Positions 16,005 through 24,943 are shown, counted from the first letter of the stretch. The stretch is 29,993 nucleotides of DNA from Treponema sp. (GCA_031284195.1 JAITAI010000178.1:1-29993); one strand, 5' to 3'. The notes: a model not told the origin generated them from the letters alone. Numbers and translations are program-made.

Positions 16005-17183
16005 TCATACGCGCTGGGATCGCCGGCGTTCTTCGTTAATTTTCATCACTTTACTCAATACCACTGCCACAATTTCCCAGTAGGCTTCTGGTACCATATC
16101 CCCAACTTTAGTCTCTGCATAGAGGGCTCGGGCCAGGGGCTTGTTCTCCACCAAAGGCACCCCATGATCCTGGGCAATACGGCGGATCCTGAAGGCCATT
16201 TCATCTTCGCCCTTAGCGGTAACTTGAGGGGCGGCCATATTAGTCCGGTTATACTCCAAAGCAACTGCCACATGGGTGGGATTGGTGATAACCACATCCG
16301 CCTTAGGCACATTGATAGCCATATTCTGACTCAAAATCTCCCGCATACGGCTGCGGAGCCGGGACTTGATTAAAGGGTCTCCCTCATACATCTTGTGCTC
16401 TTCCTTGACTTCCTGTTTAGTCATCTTGAGGGATTCCCGATACTGCCAACGCTGGAACATATAATCCGGAATAGAAAGCAGTAACAAGAGCAAAGCTGAG
16501 ATGATGAGCATTCGTATGGCCAAAGAAGCCACTGTCTGTATCCCCAACCACAAACTCGCGGTTTGCAGGTTTGCCAACTCTGCTATCCGGGAACGGATAA
16601 GGAAAAAAGCCACCCCTCCGATAATTACCATTTTAATCGTGGACTTAAAAAAATTAAATAGCCCTTCTACAGAAAAAAGGGTTTTCTGGAAATAACGCCC
16701 AAAATGGGGGAGGATCTTGGAGAAATTGGGCATCAAGGGTTTGGTGGTAAAGAGTAAACCGGTCTGTACCAGGTTTGAGAAGAGCGCCGCCCCCAAGGCT
16801 ATGGCCAGGATAGGGAGACTCAGCCGAATATAATAGGAAAACACCAAGCCTAAGATGCTCCTATCCTGGGCAGGGTCCAGGGCGGTCACCCGGAGCAGAA
16901 AAAACCGAACCATTTCTACACAGGTCCGCAACATGAAAGGCGCTAAAAAGAGGATCCCCAGGGCAGGTAAAAGGAGCACCAGGGCGCTGATGAGTTCCTG
17001 GCTTTTGGCAACCCGGCCTTCTTCTTCCCGGGTTCTACGGATCTTATATTCCGAAGGCTCCTCGGTCCGGCCTTCATCTTCCGCGGCAAACCATTGGAGA
17101 TCCATGGCTGCGGCGGTTCTTAAGGCGGATTGGGTATCATCAAACCGGTGGAAGTTCAAGGCTGGAATTGGCGGCTTATTCAT
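16005..17183 (-). CDS. flhB: FlhB, export substrate-specificity switch
   Basis: A membrane component of the export gate that switches secretion from hook/rod to filament substrates. The N-terminal part has a hydrophilic leader of about 70 residues containing TEEPSEYKIRRTREEEGRVAKS, typical of FlhB/YscU. Four hydrophobic segments follow, within about 73-255. The cytoplasmic domain contains the autocleavage motif NPTH at residues 301-304, then VENKPLARALY. The leader before MDLQWFAAEDEG is longer than in many relatives, and ATG at Met27 could be an alternative start. However, ATG 17183 has GGGGAGG 5 nt upstream and overlaps the fliR stop as ATGA, favouring the longer form. Confidence 0.96.
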   Translation of the reverse strand: MNKPPIPALNFHRFDDTQSALRTAAAMDLQWFAAEDEGRTEEPSEYKIRRTREEEGRVAKSQELISALVLLLPALGILFLAPFMLRTCVEMVRFFLLRVTALDPAQDRSILGLVFSYYIRLSLPILAIALGAALFSNLVQTGLLFTTKPLMPNFSKILPHFGRYFQKTLFSVEGLFNFFKSTIKMVIIGGVAFFLIRSRIAELANLQTASLWLGIQTVASLAIRMLIISALLLLLLSIPDYMFQRWQYRESLKMTKQEVKEEHKMYEGDPLIKSRLRSRMREILSQNMAINVPKADVVITNPTHVAVALEYNRTNMAAPQVTAKGEDEMAFRIRRIAQDHGVPLVENKPLARALYAETKVGDMVPEAYWEIVAVVLSKVMKINEERRRSQRV

Positions 17184-18007
17184 GGGGCCTCCCCAGAGGT
17201 ACTGATTTGAAGCCCGATCCGGCTATAGAGGGTTTCCAAATTCTGGAAGCCTGCATCCACCACCCGGCTAAAGGCTTCCACCATGAACGGCAAGGTGGCA
17301 AAGATGAGTACAAAGGCTACGGTGATGGATATAGGAAACCCTTCCGAGAGAATATTGATCTGTGGGGCAGCCTTGGAAATAAGCCCGGTCGAAAGGGAGG
17401 TTAAAAAAAGGGTCCCCAGAATAGGCATAGAAATGATGATGGCATCTAGAAACAACTGGGAGAGTCCTGAAAGGAGCATACGCATCACCGCTTCCCTGCC
17501 TTCTATGAGGTGAATGATACTGATGGATTGCAGAGAATGCCAAAATCCCTCTAGAAAGAGCGCCCTAAAGCCCTCCATAGAAAGGAAAACCAACATGGCC
17601 ACCAAATTGAGGTATTGACCCATGAGCGGATTTTCTACTTGGGCGAGCGGATCGAAGGTTTCTGAAGCCCCAAAGCCCATCTGGAGGGAGAAGAATTGCC
17701 CCGCCGTGGCAAAGGCTGAAAATATAAGGGTGAGAAAAAAACCCATGATGAGGCCGATAATTCCTTCTCCTATCACCAGAAGCAAAAAGCTCAGGCTATA
17801 GGGGTCTATATCCCCGCTTATCACCACCGCCCCTAAGGTATCTTCAGCTGCGGGTAAGGCCGCATAGGCAGCGAAACCGGCTAAGGCGAGCTTTGCCACT
17901 TGGGGAATCGCAGAAGAGGACAGGAGCGGGGCCGTTTCAATCATAGCCAGGGCCCTGACCGCGATCAGTATAAAAACCGGCCCCTGCATGAGCAGCTCTT
18001 CAATCAT
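17180..18007 (-). CDS. fliR: FliR, flagellar export gate membrane protein
   Basis: A 275-residue, very hydrophobic protein that assembles with FliP and FliQ into the export channel. Hydrophobic segments run through most of the chain: PVFILIAVRALAMIETAPLL, LLLVIGEGIIGLIMGFFLTL, and a C-terminal IGLQISTSG tail after SITVAFVLIFATLPFMVEAF. The conserved MGFGASETFDPLAQVENPLM loop is clear. The start has only a weak GGAAA-type ribosome site, and 57 bp separate it from fliQ. Its stop overlaps flhB by 4 nt. Confidence 0.95.
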   Translation of the reverse strand: MIEELLMQGPVFILIAVRALAMIETAPLLSSSAIPQVAKLALAGFAAYAALPAAEDTLGAVVISGDIDPYSLSFLLLVIGEGIIGLIMGFFLTLIFSAFATAGQFFSLQMGFGASETFDPLAQVENPLMGQYLNLVAMLVFLSMEGFRALFLEGFWHSLQSISIIHLIEGREAVMRMLLSGLSQLFLDAIIISMPILGTLFLTSLSTGLISKAAPQINILSEGFPISITVAFVLIFATLPFMVEAFSRVVDAGFQNLETLYSRIGLQISTSGEAP

Positions 18008-18064
18008 AGGTTTTCCATTTTTTACGGTTCTTTTTCACGCTTGTCTACATTCCACGCTTCTTCA

Positions 18065-18334
18065 TTACCGCGCTATATCTGGAATCATCCGAAATAACTG
18101 GATCGTATAATCCTTCAAAGAGGAAAACATCCATCCCCCCAAGAATGCCAGTACCAGAAGAATAGCGATAATTTTAGGGACAAAGGTAAGGGTCTGTTCC
18201 TGGATCGAAGTAGTAGCCTGGAGTATGGCCACTACCAGGCCCACCACCAGCGCGGAAATAAGCAAAGGCGCTGCCAGCAAGATAACTTCCAGGATACCCC
18301 CTCGCAAGAGAGTCGTTATTTCGCCGATACTCAT
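18065..18334 (-). CDS. fliQ: FliQ, flagellar export gate small membrane protein
   Basis: An 89-residue protein with two membrane helices (about 14-38 and 50-72). The typical FliQ core is LLISALVVGLVVAILQATTS followed by IQEQTLTFVPKI. It forms part of the FliP5-FliQ4-FliR1 channel. ATG 18334 has AGGAGG upstream. It begins 9 bp after fliP. Confidence 0.95.
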   Translation of the reverse strand: MSIGEITTLLRGGILEVILLAAPLLISALVVGLVVAILQATTSIQEQTLTFVPKIIAILLVLAFLGGWMFSSLKDYTIQLFRMIPDIAR

Positions 18335-18343
18335 CCCTTCCTC

Positions 18344-19171
18344 CTATATAAAAGAACGGACCAGTTGATCCGTCAAGAGGCCCCACCCATCGACGAGAAT
18401 GAACAGGATGAGCTTGAAGGGCATGGAAATCATCACTGGCGGCAGCATGATCATCCCCATGGACATGAGGGCGCTGGCCACCACCATATCGATCACAATA
18501 AAGGGGATAAAGAGGAGGATCCCTATTTTGAAGGCCACCGTTAATTCATTCAAGATAAAAGCCGGAATCAACACATAGGTAGGCACATCCGCCAAGGTTT
18601 CAGGCCGTTCCAGCCCCCGCATCGCCATGAACAGTCTGATATTATCCGGATGATTCCGCATCTGATTGTACATAAAGAGCCGCAGCGGCCCTTCAGCGGC
18701 TCGATAGGCTTCTTCCACTGAAATGGCGCCCCCTGCCAGGGGCTGTACAGAGTCCTCGTAGATGGTTTCAAAGGTGGGCCACATGATGAAAATAGTGAGA
18801 AACAGGGATATCCCTAAGATTACCTGATTCGGAGGAACCTGTTGGAGTGATAAGGCCCGCTTGATAAAATCTAACACTATAGAAATCCGCAAGAAGCTGG
18901 TCATCAGGATGATGATGCTGGGAGCCAGGGAAAGAACCGTAATAAGCAGAAGAAGCTGGAGAGAAAAGGCAACTTCCTGCCCCGTTTCAGGGTTCCGGAT
19001 CGAGAGATCAATGAAGGGAATCACCGGATTTGCAGGAGGAACCGGGATGCTTACGGTTCCAGAAGTCCCCATATCCGGGAAAGTTTGGGCATGCACCATG
19101 GGTGCCCTAACCATCCCCAGGATACACAAGAGCCCCAAACACCCTATCCGCACGACCTTACCCCGATACAC
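18344..19171 (-). CDS. fliP: FliP, flagellar export gate membrane protein
   Basis: A 275-residue export gate protein. It has a cleavable-looking signal peptide (about 1-29, ending MVHAQ), as in other FliP proteins. Diagnostic segments are LSLAPSIIILMTSFLRISIV, LDFIKRALSLQQVPPNQVIL, GISLFLTIFIMWPTFETIYE and the C-terminal MGMIMLPPVMISMPFKLILF. The start codon is GTG 19171, immediately adjacent to the fliO TAG stop with no spacer. The ribosome-binding sequence GAGGGGAC lies inside the end of fliO, so translation is probably coupled. Confidence 0.96.
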   Translation of the reverse strand: MYRGKVVRIGCLGLLCILGMVRAPMVHAQTFPDMGTSGTVSIPVPPANPVIPFIDLSIRNPETGQEVAFSLQLLLLITVLSLAPSIIILMTSFLRISIVLDFIKRALSLQQVPPNQVILGISLFLTIFIMWPTFETIYEDSVQPLAGGAISVEEAYRAAEGPLRLFMYNQMRNHPDNIRLFMAMRGLERPETLADVPTYVLIPAFILNELTVAFKIGILLFIPFIVIDMVVASALMSMGMIMLPPVMISMPFKLILFILVDGWGLLTDQLVRSFI

Positions 19172-19804
19172 CTAGAGTCCCCTCAACCGTTCTCGCCGTT
19201 TACGGACATTTTCTGCTTTGAGTTGAGTTTGAGGATCCGGCCCTGCTTCTCCCCAACGGCGAAGCAGTTGTGAAAAATCAAGCAGTTTACCTTCTCCTGG
19301 CTCGGCGTGCTTCCGTGACGCGTCCAAAAGCATGGCGTCTATGGTTTCCCTATCGGTTATCTCGGCTATGAGGGAGACCCCCCCTTCACTAGCTCCCACA
19401 AGCCAGGCTTGAGAACCCAGAGATACCACATGAACAAATCGATTGGAACCGAGATGGACCCCTGCTAATACCTTGAGATAAGGATCTTTCTGGTCAGGAG
19501 GACGGGAAATCCGTTTTAGAAAAAACACAACCCCATAAATCGCCCCCGCTGCCAAAGCAAGAACCAGGATCATACGGAGGATCATAAAAAAATATCCCCC
19601 CCCTTGACCAGAGGGGATATCCGCTGCAGGGCCTGCTCCTAGGGGGATTGCCTGTTCTCCCGAACGAACCAAACTCCCTTGAGGATCGGTAAATTCCGCC
19701 ATTCCCGAAGGGGTATCCGAAGCTTGCGCGGATAATTCGGTACTACCTGTCCAGAGACTACCGATAAGTACCATAATAACCATGATTATACGAAAGGATC
19801 CCAG
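19172..19804 (-). CDS. fliO: FliO/FliZ, export gate assembly membrane protein
   Basis: A small single-pass protein helping FliP assembly. After an N-terminal signal-like segment and a periplasmic linker, a membrane span occurs (MILRMILVLALAAGAIYGVV). The cytoplasmic FliO core follows, with YLKVLAGVHLGSNRFVHVVS and AWLVGASEGGVSLIAEI. The first ATG in frame is 19783, but it has no ribosome site. In frame 21 nt upstream, CTG 19804 lies 6 nt after GGAGG and gives an N-terminus MGSFRIIMVIMVLIG with the positive charge expected of a signal peptide. I list the CTG start provisionally; 19783 is the conservative alternative. It is adjacent to fliP. Confidence 0.85.
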   Translation of the reverse strand: MGSFRIIMVIMVLIGSLWTGSTELSAQASDTPSGMAEFTDPQGSLVRSGEQAIPLGAGPAADIPSGQGGGYFFMILRMILVLALAAGAIYGVVFFLKRISRPPDQKDPYLKVLAGVHLGSNRFVHVVSLGSQAWLVGASEGGVSLIAEITDRETIDAMLLDASRKHAEPGEGKLLDFSQLLRRWGEAGPDPQTQLKAENVRKRRERLRGL

Positions 19805-19854
19805 TTTTCCCCTCCCAAATACAAACTGAACTACAAAAAACTATGCTCCAGCCT

Positions 19855-20015
19855 ATACATACCTGTTTGCGAGGTGAATACAGTACTCATATTATTCCTA
19901 TAATAAACAGGTACCCTGTTTCAAACAAGCTACTCTAGATGGAAAAATGCGTTTCCTGCACCCAGATCTCTAAAGCCGGGCTGCCGCTGCTTGATGAAAC
20001 GAAGCCTCCAGGTTT
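19855..20015 (-). repeat. Probable degenerate copy D of the dispersed repeat, plus a small hairpin
   Basis: In the fliY-fliO gap, the minus strand shows GGAGGC..TTTCATC and then, after an extra stretch of about 45 nt, GGAAACGCA, TTTCC and TTGTTTGAAACAGG. These are in the same order as the core of copies A and B. A separate hairpin AAACAGG-TAC-CCTGTTT lies at 19905-19921, and ACCTGTTT recurs at 19861-19868. The similarity is by eye and the copy is eroded. Confidence 0.4.
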
Positions 20016-20024
20016 CAAACCAGA

Positions 20025-21074
20025 TCAATCCTGCATACGTTCCATGGGAGGAACAATTTCTGTAACCCGTACACCAAAATTTTCATCAATAACTACTACT
20101 TCACCTTTAGCGATAAGTTTATGATTCACTAAAATATCCACCGGTTCACCGGCAAGTTTATCCAATTCAATGATAGTACCTTCACCCATTCCCAAGATTT
20201 CTTTGATCAGTTTCTTGGTACGACCCAATTCCACGGTCATTTCCATAAAAACATCCAGGATAAGACCGATATTTCCCTGCTCTTGAGCCGTTGGATGAGG
20301 TGTAAGGCCAGGGAACTGTACTGATTGTACCTGCGCCGGTTGCCCTATCATCCCGCTATTACCTATACCTGACATACCCCCCCCCCTAGCAGACATAGCA
20401 CTGTTCCCTGGAAGCGGCGAAGATCCTGCAGCCGGAGCGTTATTCTTATCCAAGGAATGAGCAATACTTTCTGATACCCTAGAACCATATATTTCCCAGA
20501 ACTGTTGCGCATTTCCGTCCCCTAGATCAAGCTGATAGAGAGCAGAGGAAAAATCGCCCCCCGGTAACGCAACTACCGCTTTAGGTACATTGCTTGCCTC
20601 AGGAGAAACCGAGGCAATGGACTTATTACCGGTCTGTTTGGTCAGGGCCGTAATTTGAGTTCCGACCAGGTTGGACACCAGCTCACCAATGACCGAGAGG
20701 GCCATGGCGTCCATCGGAATATCCTCTTCCTGGGTCATATGCGCCGCAATCGCCTTGGCCGTGGCCTCTCCCATAATAAACAGGTGTTCACCAGGAAAAC
20801 CAGCATTAAAATCCGCTTTAACCATGGTAACCATATCGGGAAGCTGTTCAAGCAAAGCATCCTGATTGGTGAAAGATACCTCCGGCCCTTTGAGCGAAAC
20901 TTGGGTAGCGGTTAATTGTGAAAAATTAGCGCTCAGGCTATCCACCGAGGAAACGAGAAAATCTTGCAAAACTTGCCGTTCATGGTCGTTACCTCCTGCA
21001 AGTGCTACGGAACTCTCTCCTGTTCCCGCCAATAATGCATCAAGTTCAGCTTGCGAAAGTGTACCGTCACTCAT
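20025..21074 (-). CDS. fliY: FliY, flagellar motor switch protein (CheC-like + FliN/SpoA)
   Basis: A 349-residue switch-complex protein. The extreme N-terminus GTLSQAELDALLAG resembles the CheY-P-binding peptide of FliM/FliY. A CheC/FliM-like middle domain (about 30-200) contains LFIMGEATAKAIAAHM and LSVIGELVSNLVGTQI. A Gly/Ser/Pro/Met-rich linker follows. The C-terminal FliN/SpoA domain (about 265-345) has VFMEMTVELGRTKKLIKEIL, LDKLAGEPVDILVNHKLIAKG and EVVVIDENFGVRVTEIV. The start overlaps the fliM stop by 4 nt (ATGA). Whether the CheC-like part keeps CheY-P phosphatase activity was not assessed. Confidence 0.94.
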   Translation of the reverse strand: MSDGTLSQAELDALLAGTGESSVALAGGNDHERQVLQDFLVSSVDSLSANFSQLTATQVSLKGPEVSFTNQDALLEQLPDMVTMVKADFNAGFPGEHLFIMGEATAKAIAAHMTQEEDIPMDAMALSVIGELVSNLVGTQITALTKQTGNKSIASVSPEASNVPKAVVALPGGDFSSALYQLDLGDGNAQQFWEIYGSRVSESIAHSLDKNNAPAAGSSPLPGNSAMSARGGGMSGIGNSGMIGQPAQVQSVQFPGLTPHPTAQEQGNIGLILDVFMEMTVELGRTKKLIKEILGMGEGTIIELDKLAGEPVDILVNHKLIAKGEVVVIDENFGVRVTEIVPPMERMQD

Positions 21075-22102
21075 AGCGTTTCCTCCCCATCAGCTGCAAT
21101 CTCTATAAAATCTTCTTGCTTTATTTCTGCAATTTTTTTAATAACCTGGACCGCCATTTTTTTTCCAATAATCCCCGGCCGGCAGAGAAATTTCTTTTTG
21201 TTACCGATATTAAGGGAATAAGGATCTCCCACCTTCGTATTATATAAGCAGATCACATCGCCTGCCCGCAGACCCAATACATCCCGCACCGATATCTGAA
21301 TCGTCCCTATCTCAGCTACTACATTAACATCGACACTTGCCAACTTTTCCTTAAGTATATTCAGATTTTCCGTGGTGGTCCCTCGGCGTACTGAGGAATA
21401 CCAGAACTGAGCTGACAGTTTACTGATTATCGGTTCAATGGTCAGGTAAGGTATACAGAAATTCATCATACCCTCTACTTCTCCCACCTTGGTCTCCAGG
21501 GTAACCAGGACCACCATTTCTGTAGGAGGTACGATCTGGGCAAACTGAGGGTTAGTGTCGATCTGACCGAGCCTAGGCCGCAGGTCTATTACCGTGGTCC
21601 AGGCCTCCCGCATATTTCCCAGGATACGGACGATAATCCCTTCCATGACCGATGCTTCAATATCTGTAAGCTCATGCTGGACTTTGGTACCCTCCCCAGT
21701 ACCACCAAAGAGGCGGTCAATCATGGAAAAGGTTATAGCTGGATCAATTTCCAAAATAGCGTTCCCCTTTAAGGGGTCCATATTGATGATCGCCAAAGTA
21801 GTGGGAGTTGGAATAGACCGGATAAATTCTTCATAGGTGAGCTGATCTACCGAGGCCACATGGACATGGACCATACTGCGCAGATTTGCAGAAAGCGATG
21901 TTGTGGTGAGTCGGGCAAAGGTCTCATGCATAATCGAAACCGTTCGGATCTGTTCTTTAGAGAATTTATCAGGCCGCTTAAAATCATAGATCTTTATTTT
22001 ACGGATATCCGCTGCCGGCTTAAAATCTTCAGTTTCGGTATCTCCAGCATTAATAGCGCTCAGTAACTGATCTATTTCATTTTGAGAAAGAACTTCAGTC
22101 AT
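21071..22102 (-). CDS. fliM: FliM, flagellar motor switch protein
   Basis: A 343-residue switch protein that binds CheY-P and couples it to rotation reversal. The N-terminal LSQNEIDQLLSAINAG is the CheY-P binding motif. The middle domain (about 45-235) has FARLTTTSLSANLRSMVHV and a GGTG turn in MIDRLFGGTGEG. The C-terminal SpoA domain (about 250-335) has LASVDVNVVAEIG and KFLCRPGIIGKKMAVQV. It is coupled to fliY. Upstream, a 253-bp gap separates it from fliL. Confidence 0.97.
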   Translation of the reverse strand: MTEVLSQNEIDQLLSAINAGDTETEDFKPAADIRKIKIYDFKRPDKFSKEQIRTVSIMHETFARLTTTSLSANLRSMVHVHVASVDQLTYEEFIRSIPTPTTLAIINMDPLKGNAILEIDPAITFSMIDRLFGGTGEGTKVQHELTDIEASVMEGIIVRILGNMREAWTTVIDLRPRLGQIDTNPQFAQIVPPTEMVVLVTLETKVGEVEGMMNFCIPYLTIEPIISKLSAQFWYSSVRRGTTTENLNILKEKLASVDVNVVAEIGTIQISVRDVLGLRAGDVICLYNTKVGDPYSLNIGNKKKFLCRPGIIGKKMAVQVIKKIAEIKQEDFIEIAADGEETL

Positions 22103-22355
22103 ACCCGTATTCTAAACCATCTATTATGAAAATTCAATCGAATGGGTACACAGGTTACCACAATTCGATTACCCTAATACAGTCCATCATCCTACAGAGT
22201 TAGTCTTTCCCCCGTGTACCACAGTGGACTATTAATCTATCCTCAGAAATTTGGTGAACTTTGACTTTTTTATGTACCGCTAACACCACAACCATCCCAC
22301 ATCCCGAGACGTTCAAAACTCAATCCAATCCCGGGCCATCAGGTTCATGCCAACC
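22103..22355. other. Non-coding gap fliL-fliM
   Basis: No gene is seen here. It contains an 8-bp inverted repeat AATCGAAT / ATTCGATT (22136-22143 with 22163-22170). On the minus strand it carries ATTGAGTTTTGAACGTCTC, which resembles the GAGTTTTGAAACTGGCTC end motif of the dispersed repeat family and may be a remnant. No intrinsic terminator or convincing promoter is visible. Confidence 0.35.
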
Positions 22356-22913
22356 CTACATCTCCATTGCATCCAGTTGATTAAACAGGATCGTCCGTAC
22401 TTTTGCAGTGTTAAGCACCCGGGTATTGAGGAGTTCTATAATCTCCTGTTTTAACCGGGCCTCATTTTCAGGCTGCAGTTCTTCCGCATATTTACTGCTG
22501 AAATAGCTCCGTACAAAATCCCGCAATTCATACAAACGTCCGGTTAATTCTGTTGCAGCCTGGGCATTATTTAAATCATACCCAATAATCATTTCTACCA
22601 CTACTGCATAGGGGGTCGGATCCTTGGTACGGGTTCGGATCATGCCGATAGCGCTAAACATGGAATACTGGGGCCTGCTCCCAATATATGGGGAATTTTC
22701 TGGAACTGCGGTCTGAGATCTTCCTCCCTTGTTGAGAATATTATAGGTAATCACTACCACGGTTACGATTAGTATCAACGCTCCCAAGCCAATCGCTACA
22801 AATTTAAGCAAATGGGGCAAAAAAGCGATTAAACCGGCAGCTTTTTTCTTAGAGGATCCCCCTCCCTCTGGAGCGCCTTCTTCCTGATTTTCAGTTGCTT
22901 GTACATCAGACAT
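22356..22913 (-). CDS. fliL: FliL, flagellar basal body-associated protein
   Basis: A 185-residue single-pass inner-membrane protein associated with the stator and, in spirochaetes, with periplasmic flagella. A charged cytoplasmic tail with SSKKKAAG is followed by a membrane segment (about 35-58, VAIGLGALILIVTVVVITYN). The periplasmic FliL domain contains PYAVVVEMIIGYDLNNAQAA and ends LNTAKVRTILFNQLDAMEM, typical of the family. GGAGG precedes ATG 22913 by about 9 nt. It is separated from motB by repeat copy B. Confidence 0.94.
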   Translation of the reverse strand: MSDVQATENQEEGAPEGGGSSKKKAAGLIAFLPHLLKFVAIGLGALILIVTVVVITYNILNKGGRSQTAVPENSPYIGSRPQYSMFSAIGMIRTRTKDPTPYAVVVEMIIGYDLNNAQAATELTGRLYELRDFVRSYFSSKYAEELQPENEARLKQEIIELLNTRVLNTAKVRTILFNQLDAMEM

Positions 22914-22947
22914 GCCCTGTTACCTCCACTTTATATTTTTACTCTAG

Positions 22948-23117
22948 AGAGGCTGTTGCAAAATGTCAAATTTTGAAACAACAACCTAGGGAAAACGGAC
23001 TTTAGGCCGTTTTCTCGGGAGCCACTTTCATCGGAAACGCAATTTCCACCCTCACCGAGTTTTGAAACTAGCTCTAGAACCTTTTTCCCACAATCCCTTG
23101 GTTTTGAAAAAGCCTCT
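22948..23117 (+). repeat. Dispersed structured repeat, copy B (best-defined ends)
   Basis: This 170-bp element in the fliL-motB gap has 16-bp terminal inverted repeats with 14 matches: AGAGGCTGTTGCAAAA at 22948-22963, and the complement of 23102-23117, which reads AGAGGCTTTTTCAAAA. Inside are ATGTCAAATTTTGAAAC and a perfect 8-bp hairpin GAAAACGG / CCGTTTTC with an 8-nt loop (22991-23014). The core block follows: GGGAGCC, TTTCATCGG, GGAAACGCAATTTCC, ACCGAGTTTTGAAAC and AGCTCTAG. TTTACT occurs just outside both ends, as a possible target duplication. No protein is encoded. Confidence 0.7.
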
Positions 23118-23150
23118 TTACTATTCACATAACACGTTATACCCATAGGA

Positions 23151-23879
23151 TTATAAGTGCCCGTCATCCAATATAATGATATCCACCCGCCGATTATAAG
23201 CCCGGCCTTCAGGGGTATCGTTTTTACTTACCGGCATGGTATCGGCAAATCCTGCCACCTGAAAGCGTTTTTCCTCCACCCCGAGATCCGTCAAATAATG
23301 CAATACCGCGATAGATCGGGCCGTGGAAAGCTCCCAGTTCGATTCCCAGGGGCCATCCGGGTCTACCGGTACCGCATCGGTATGCCCTTCAATCCTAAAT
23401 TTCCTACCCTGTAGTTCCTCAGCATTCAAAAGCCCTGCCAACCGGATCAGTATATCCCGGGTTTCTTCTATGTTGATTCTGGCACTGGCAGGGGCGAAAA
23501 AAGCATCCGATGCCAAGTTGATCACCAGCCCCCGTTCATCATGGGTGATACGAACCTTATTGGACTTCACTTCCGGGCTGAAAAGGCTCATAGCCCGCCG
23601 CAGGGCCTGGCCTAAAACCCGGCCTCGATCCATCGAAGGTAAGGTATTGATGGTATTCCCCAATTCCACACTTTTGCCCTCGGATAAGGTCATTCCTCCG
23701 CTTGCATTCCCCATCCCTACATTGGACAAGGCGGAAAGCAACGCGGACATTCTCCCCGGTTCAACTTCACTCGCATCAAAAAGGGCGACGAAAAAACAGA
23801 GTAACAGGGTAACCATATCAGAATAGGTTATAATCCAGTCCCCTTTTACCCCTTCATCTTCTTTCTTTTTCCGTGCCAT
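23151..23879 (-). CDS. motB: MotB, flagellar stator protein
   Basis: A 242-residue stator subunit that anchors MotA to peptidoglycan. The N-terminal membrane segment GDWIITYSDMVTLLLCFFVA contains the proton-binding Asp21. The C-terminal OmpA/MotB peptidoglycan-binding domain (about 110-240) shows FRIEGHTDAVPVDPDG, NWELSTARSIAVLHYL and GRAYNRRVDIIIL. The product starts MARKKKEDEG. There is a 61-bp gap after motA and a larger gap with repeat copy B downstream. Confidence 0.97.
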   Translation of the reverse strand: MARKKKEDEGVKGDWIITYSDMVTLLLCFFVALFDASEVEPGRMSALLSALSNVGMGNASGGMTLSEGKSVELGNTINTLPSMDRGRVLGQALRRAMSLFSPEVKSNKVRITHDERGLVINLASDAFFAPASARINIEETRDILIRLAGLLNAEELQGRKFRIEGHTDAVPVDPDGPWESNWELSTARSIAVLHYLTDLGVEEKRFQVAGFADTMPVSKNDTPEGRAYNRRVDIIILDDGHL

Positions 23880-23940
23880 ATCTTATCCTTCTTTCTTTAC
23901 CCTTTCCTTTATTCCCGCTGCCCCCTGAAAACAAACCGCC

Positions 23941-24723
23941 CTACTCCCTCAGTACTTCTTGTTCCACTTTCTTCCGGGCTATGGGGGTAAGATAAGAAAG
24001 GAGCTTTGTAGCCAAAACCCGGGTGTTTTCCCCGGCCTGAATCGAAAGAATCCCCTCAATTTCCATTTCCTTGAGTTTGGTTTCCATAGCGTCCCGGACT
24101 TTCAGTTTCCCGGAAAGGGGAATCATGAGTACATTGGCAATCAAAGCACCGTAGAGGGTAGTCATCAGAGCCACTGCCATGTTAGGCCCTAAGGCGCTTT
24201 TATCTTCCAGATTTTTCAACATGGCGATGAGGCCGACTACGGTTCCTATCATCCCAAGTCCCGGAGCCAAGGTACCCCACATATTGATCACCGCGATTTT
24301 ACTGCTATGCCGATCCTGGATTTGGCTCAACTCGTTCTCAAGCAACTCCCGAATGATCGCCCCATCAGTACCGTCTACCACGAGGCGCATCCCCTTTTTC
24401 AAAAACTCATCGTCCAGGTCTTCCAATTCTTCTTCCAGGGCCAAGAGTCCTTCTCGCCGGGCCTTATCAGAAAAAGCCAGCAGCTTGGTGATGATCCCTT
24501 CTTCATTAAACTTCGGGATCTTCATACAAAGTCCTATGGTACCGAAGACCCCCAGGGTTTCAGGAATAGAGCAAAAGACAAAAAGCCCAAGATACGAACC
24601 TATGACGGTCATAAAGAACGAAGGAAGATCGAGGTAGGATAGGATGGTACCCCCAGAGGTAAAAATGGCCATAATCACCATACTAAAACAACCCACGATT
24701 CCAATTATGGTCGAAAGATTCAT
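23941..24723 (-). CDS. motA: MotA, flagellar stator protein
   Basis: A 260-residue ion-channel subunit of the motor. Hydrophobic segments lie at about 1-25, 30-55, 148-172 and 180-205. The large cytoplasmic loop carries charged residues thought to contact FliG. The conserved proline segment GTLAPGLGMIGTVVGLIAML and the final MTTLYGALIANVLMIPLSGK are diagnostic. It lies 9 bp after flbD. Confidence 0.97.
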   Translation of the reverse strand: MNLSTIIGIVGCFSMVIMAIFTSGGTILSYLDLPSFFMTVIGSYLGLFVFCSIPETLGVFGTIGLCMKIPKFNEEGIITKLLAFSDKARREGLLALEEELEDLDDEFLKKGMRLVVDGTDGAIIRELLENELSQIQDRHSSKIAVINMWGTLAPGLGMIGTVVGLIAMLKNLEDKSALGPNMAVALMTTLYGALIANVLMIPLSGKLKVRDAMETKLKEMEIEGILSIQAGENTRVLATKLLSYLTPIARKKVEQEVLRE

Positions 24724-24732
24724 ATAAGGTAC

Positions 24733-24930
24733 TTACTCCTCGTTTTTAAAAGCGCCAATCTGCCGGCGGTATGCAACGATACGCTCTATCACTACCGCTG
24801 CGGTCTCCCGCACCACTAAGTACTTCCCGGATAACATTAAAATCGTAGTATCCGGTCTAAGTTCCATGGATTCGATCTGATGCGGGTTGATGTAGTACTC
24901 TGTTCCGTCAAGCCGGGTTACTTTGATCAT
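24733..24930 (-). CDS. flbD: FlbD/SwrD small flagellar protein
   Basis: A 65-residue protein with the family's typical opening MIKVTRLDGTEYYINPHQIE, followed by ESMELRPDTTILMLSGKYLV and a short helical tail. This is the SwrD/FlbD family encoded between flgE and motA in many operons; in Bacillus it supports stator torque. It has no membrane segment. It starts 13 bp after flgE and ends 9 bp before motA, so it is firmly inside the operon. The short length is normal for the family. Confidence 0.93.
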   Translation of the reverse strand: MIKVTRLDGTEYYINPHQIESMELRPDTTILMLSGKYLVVRETAAVVIERIVAYRRQIGAFKNEE

Positions 24931-24943
24931 CTAGGTACACTCG

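Noticed and set aside
22931..23167. 78-codon minus-strand frame between motB and fliL
   Set aside because: It spans repeat copy B in the orientation opposite to the copy A frame, overlaps the motB end, and has no recognisable protein features.
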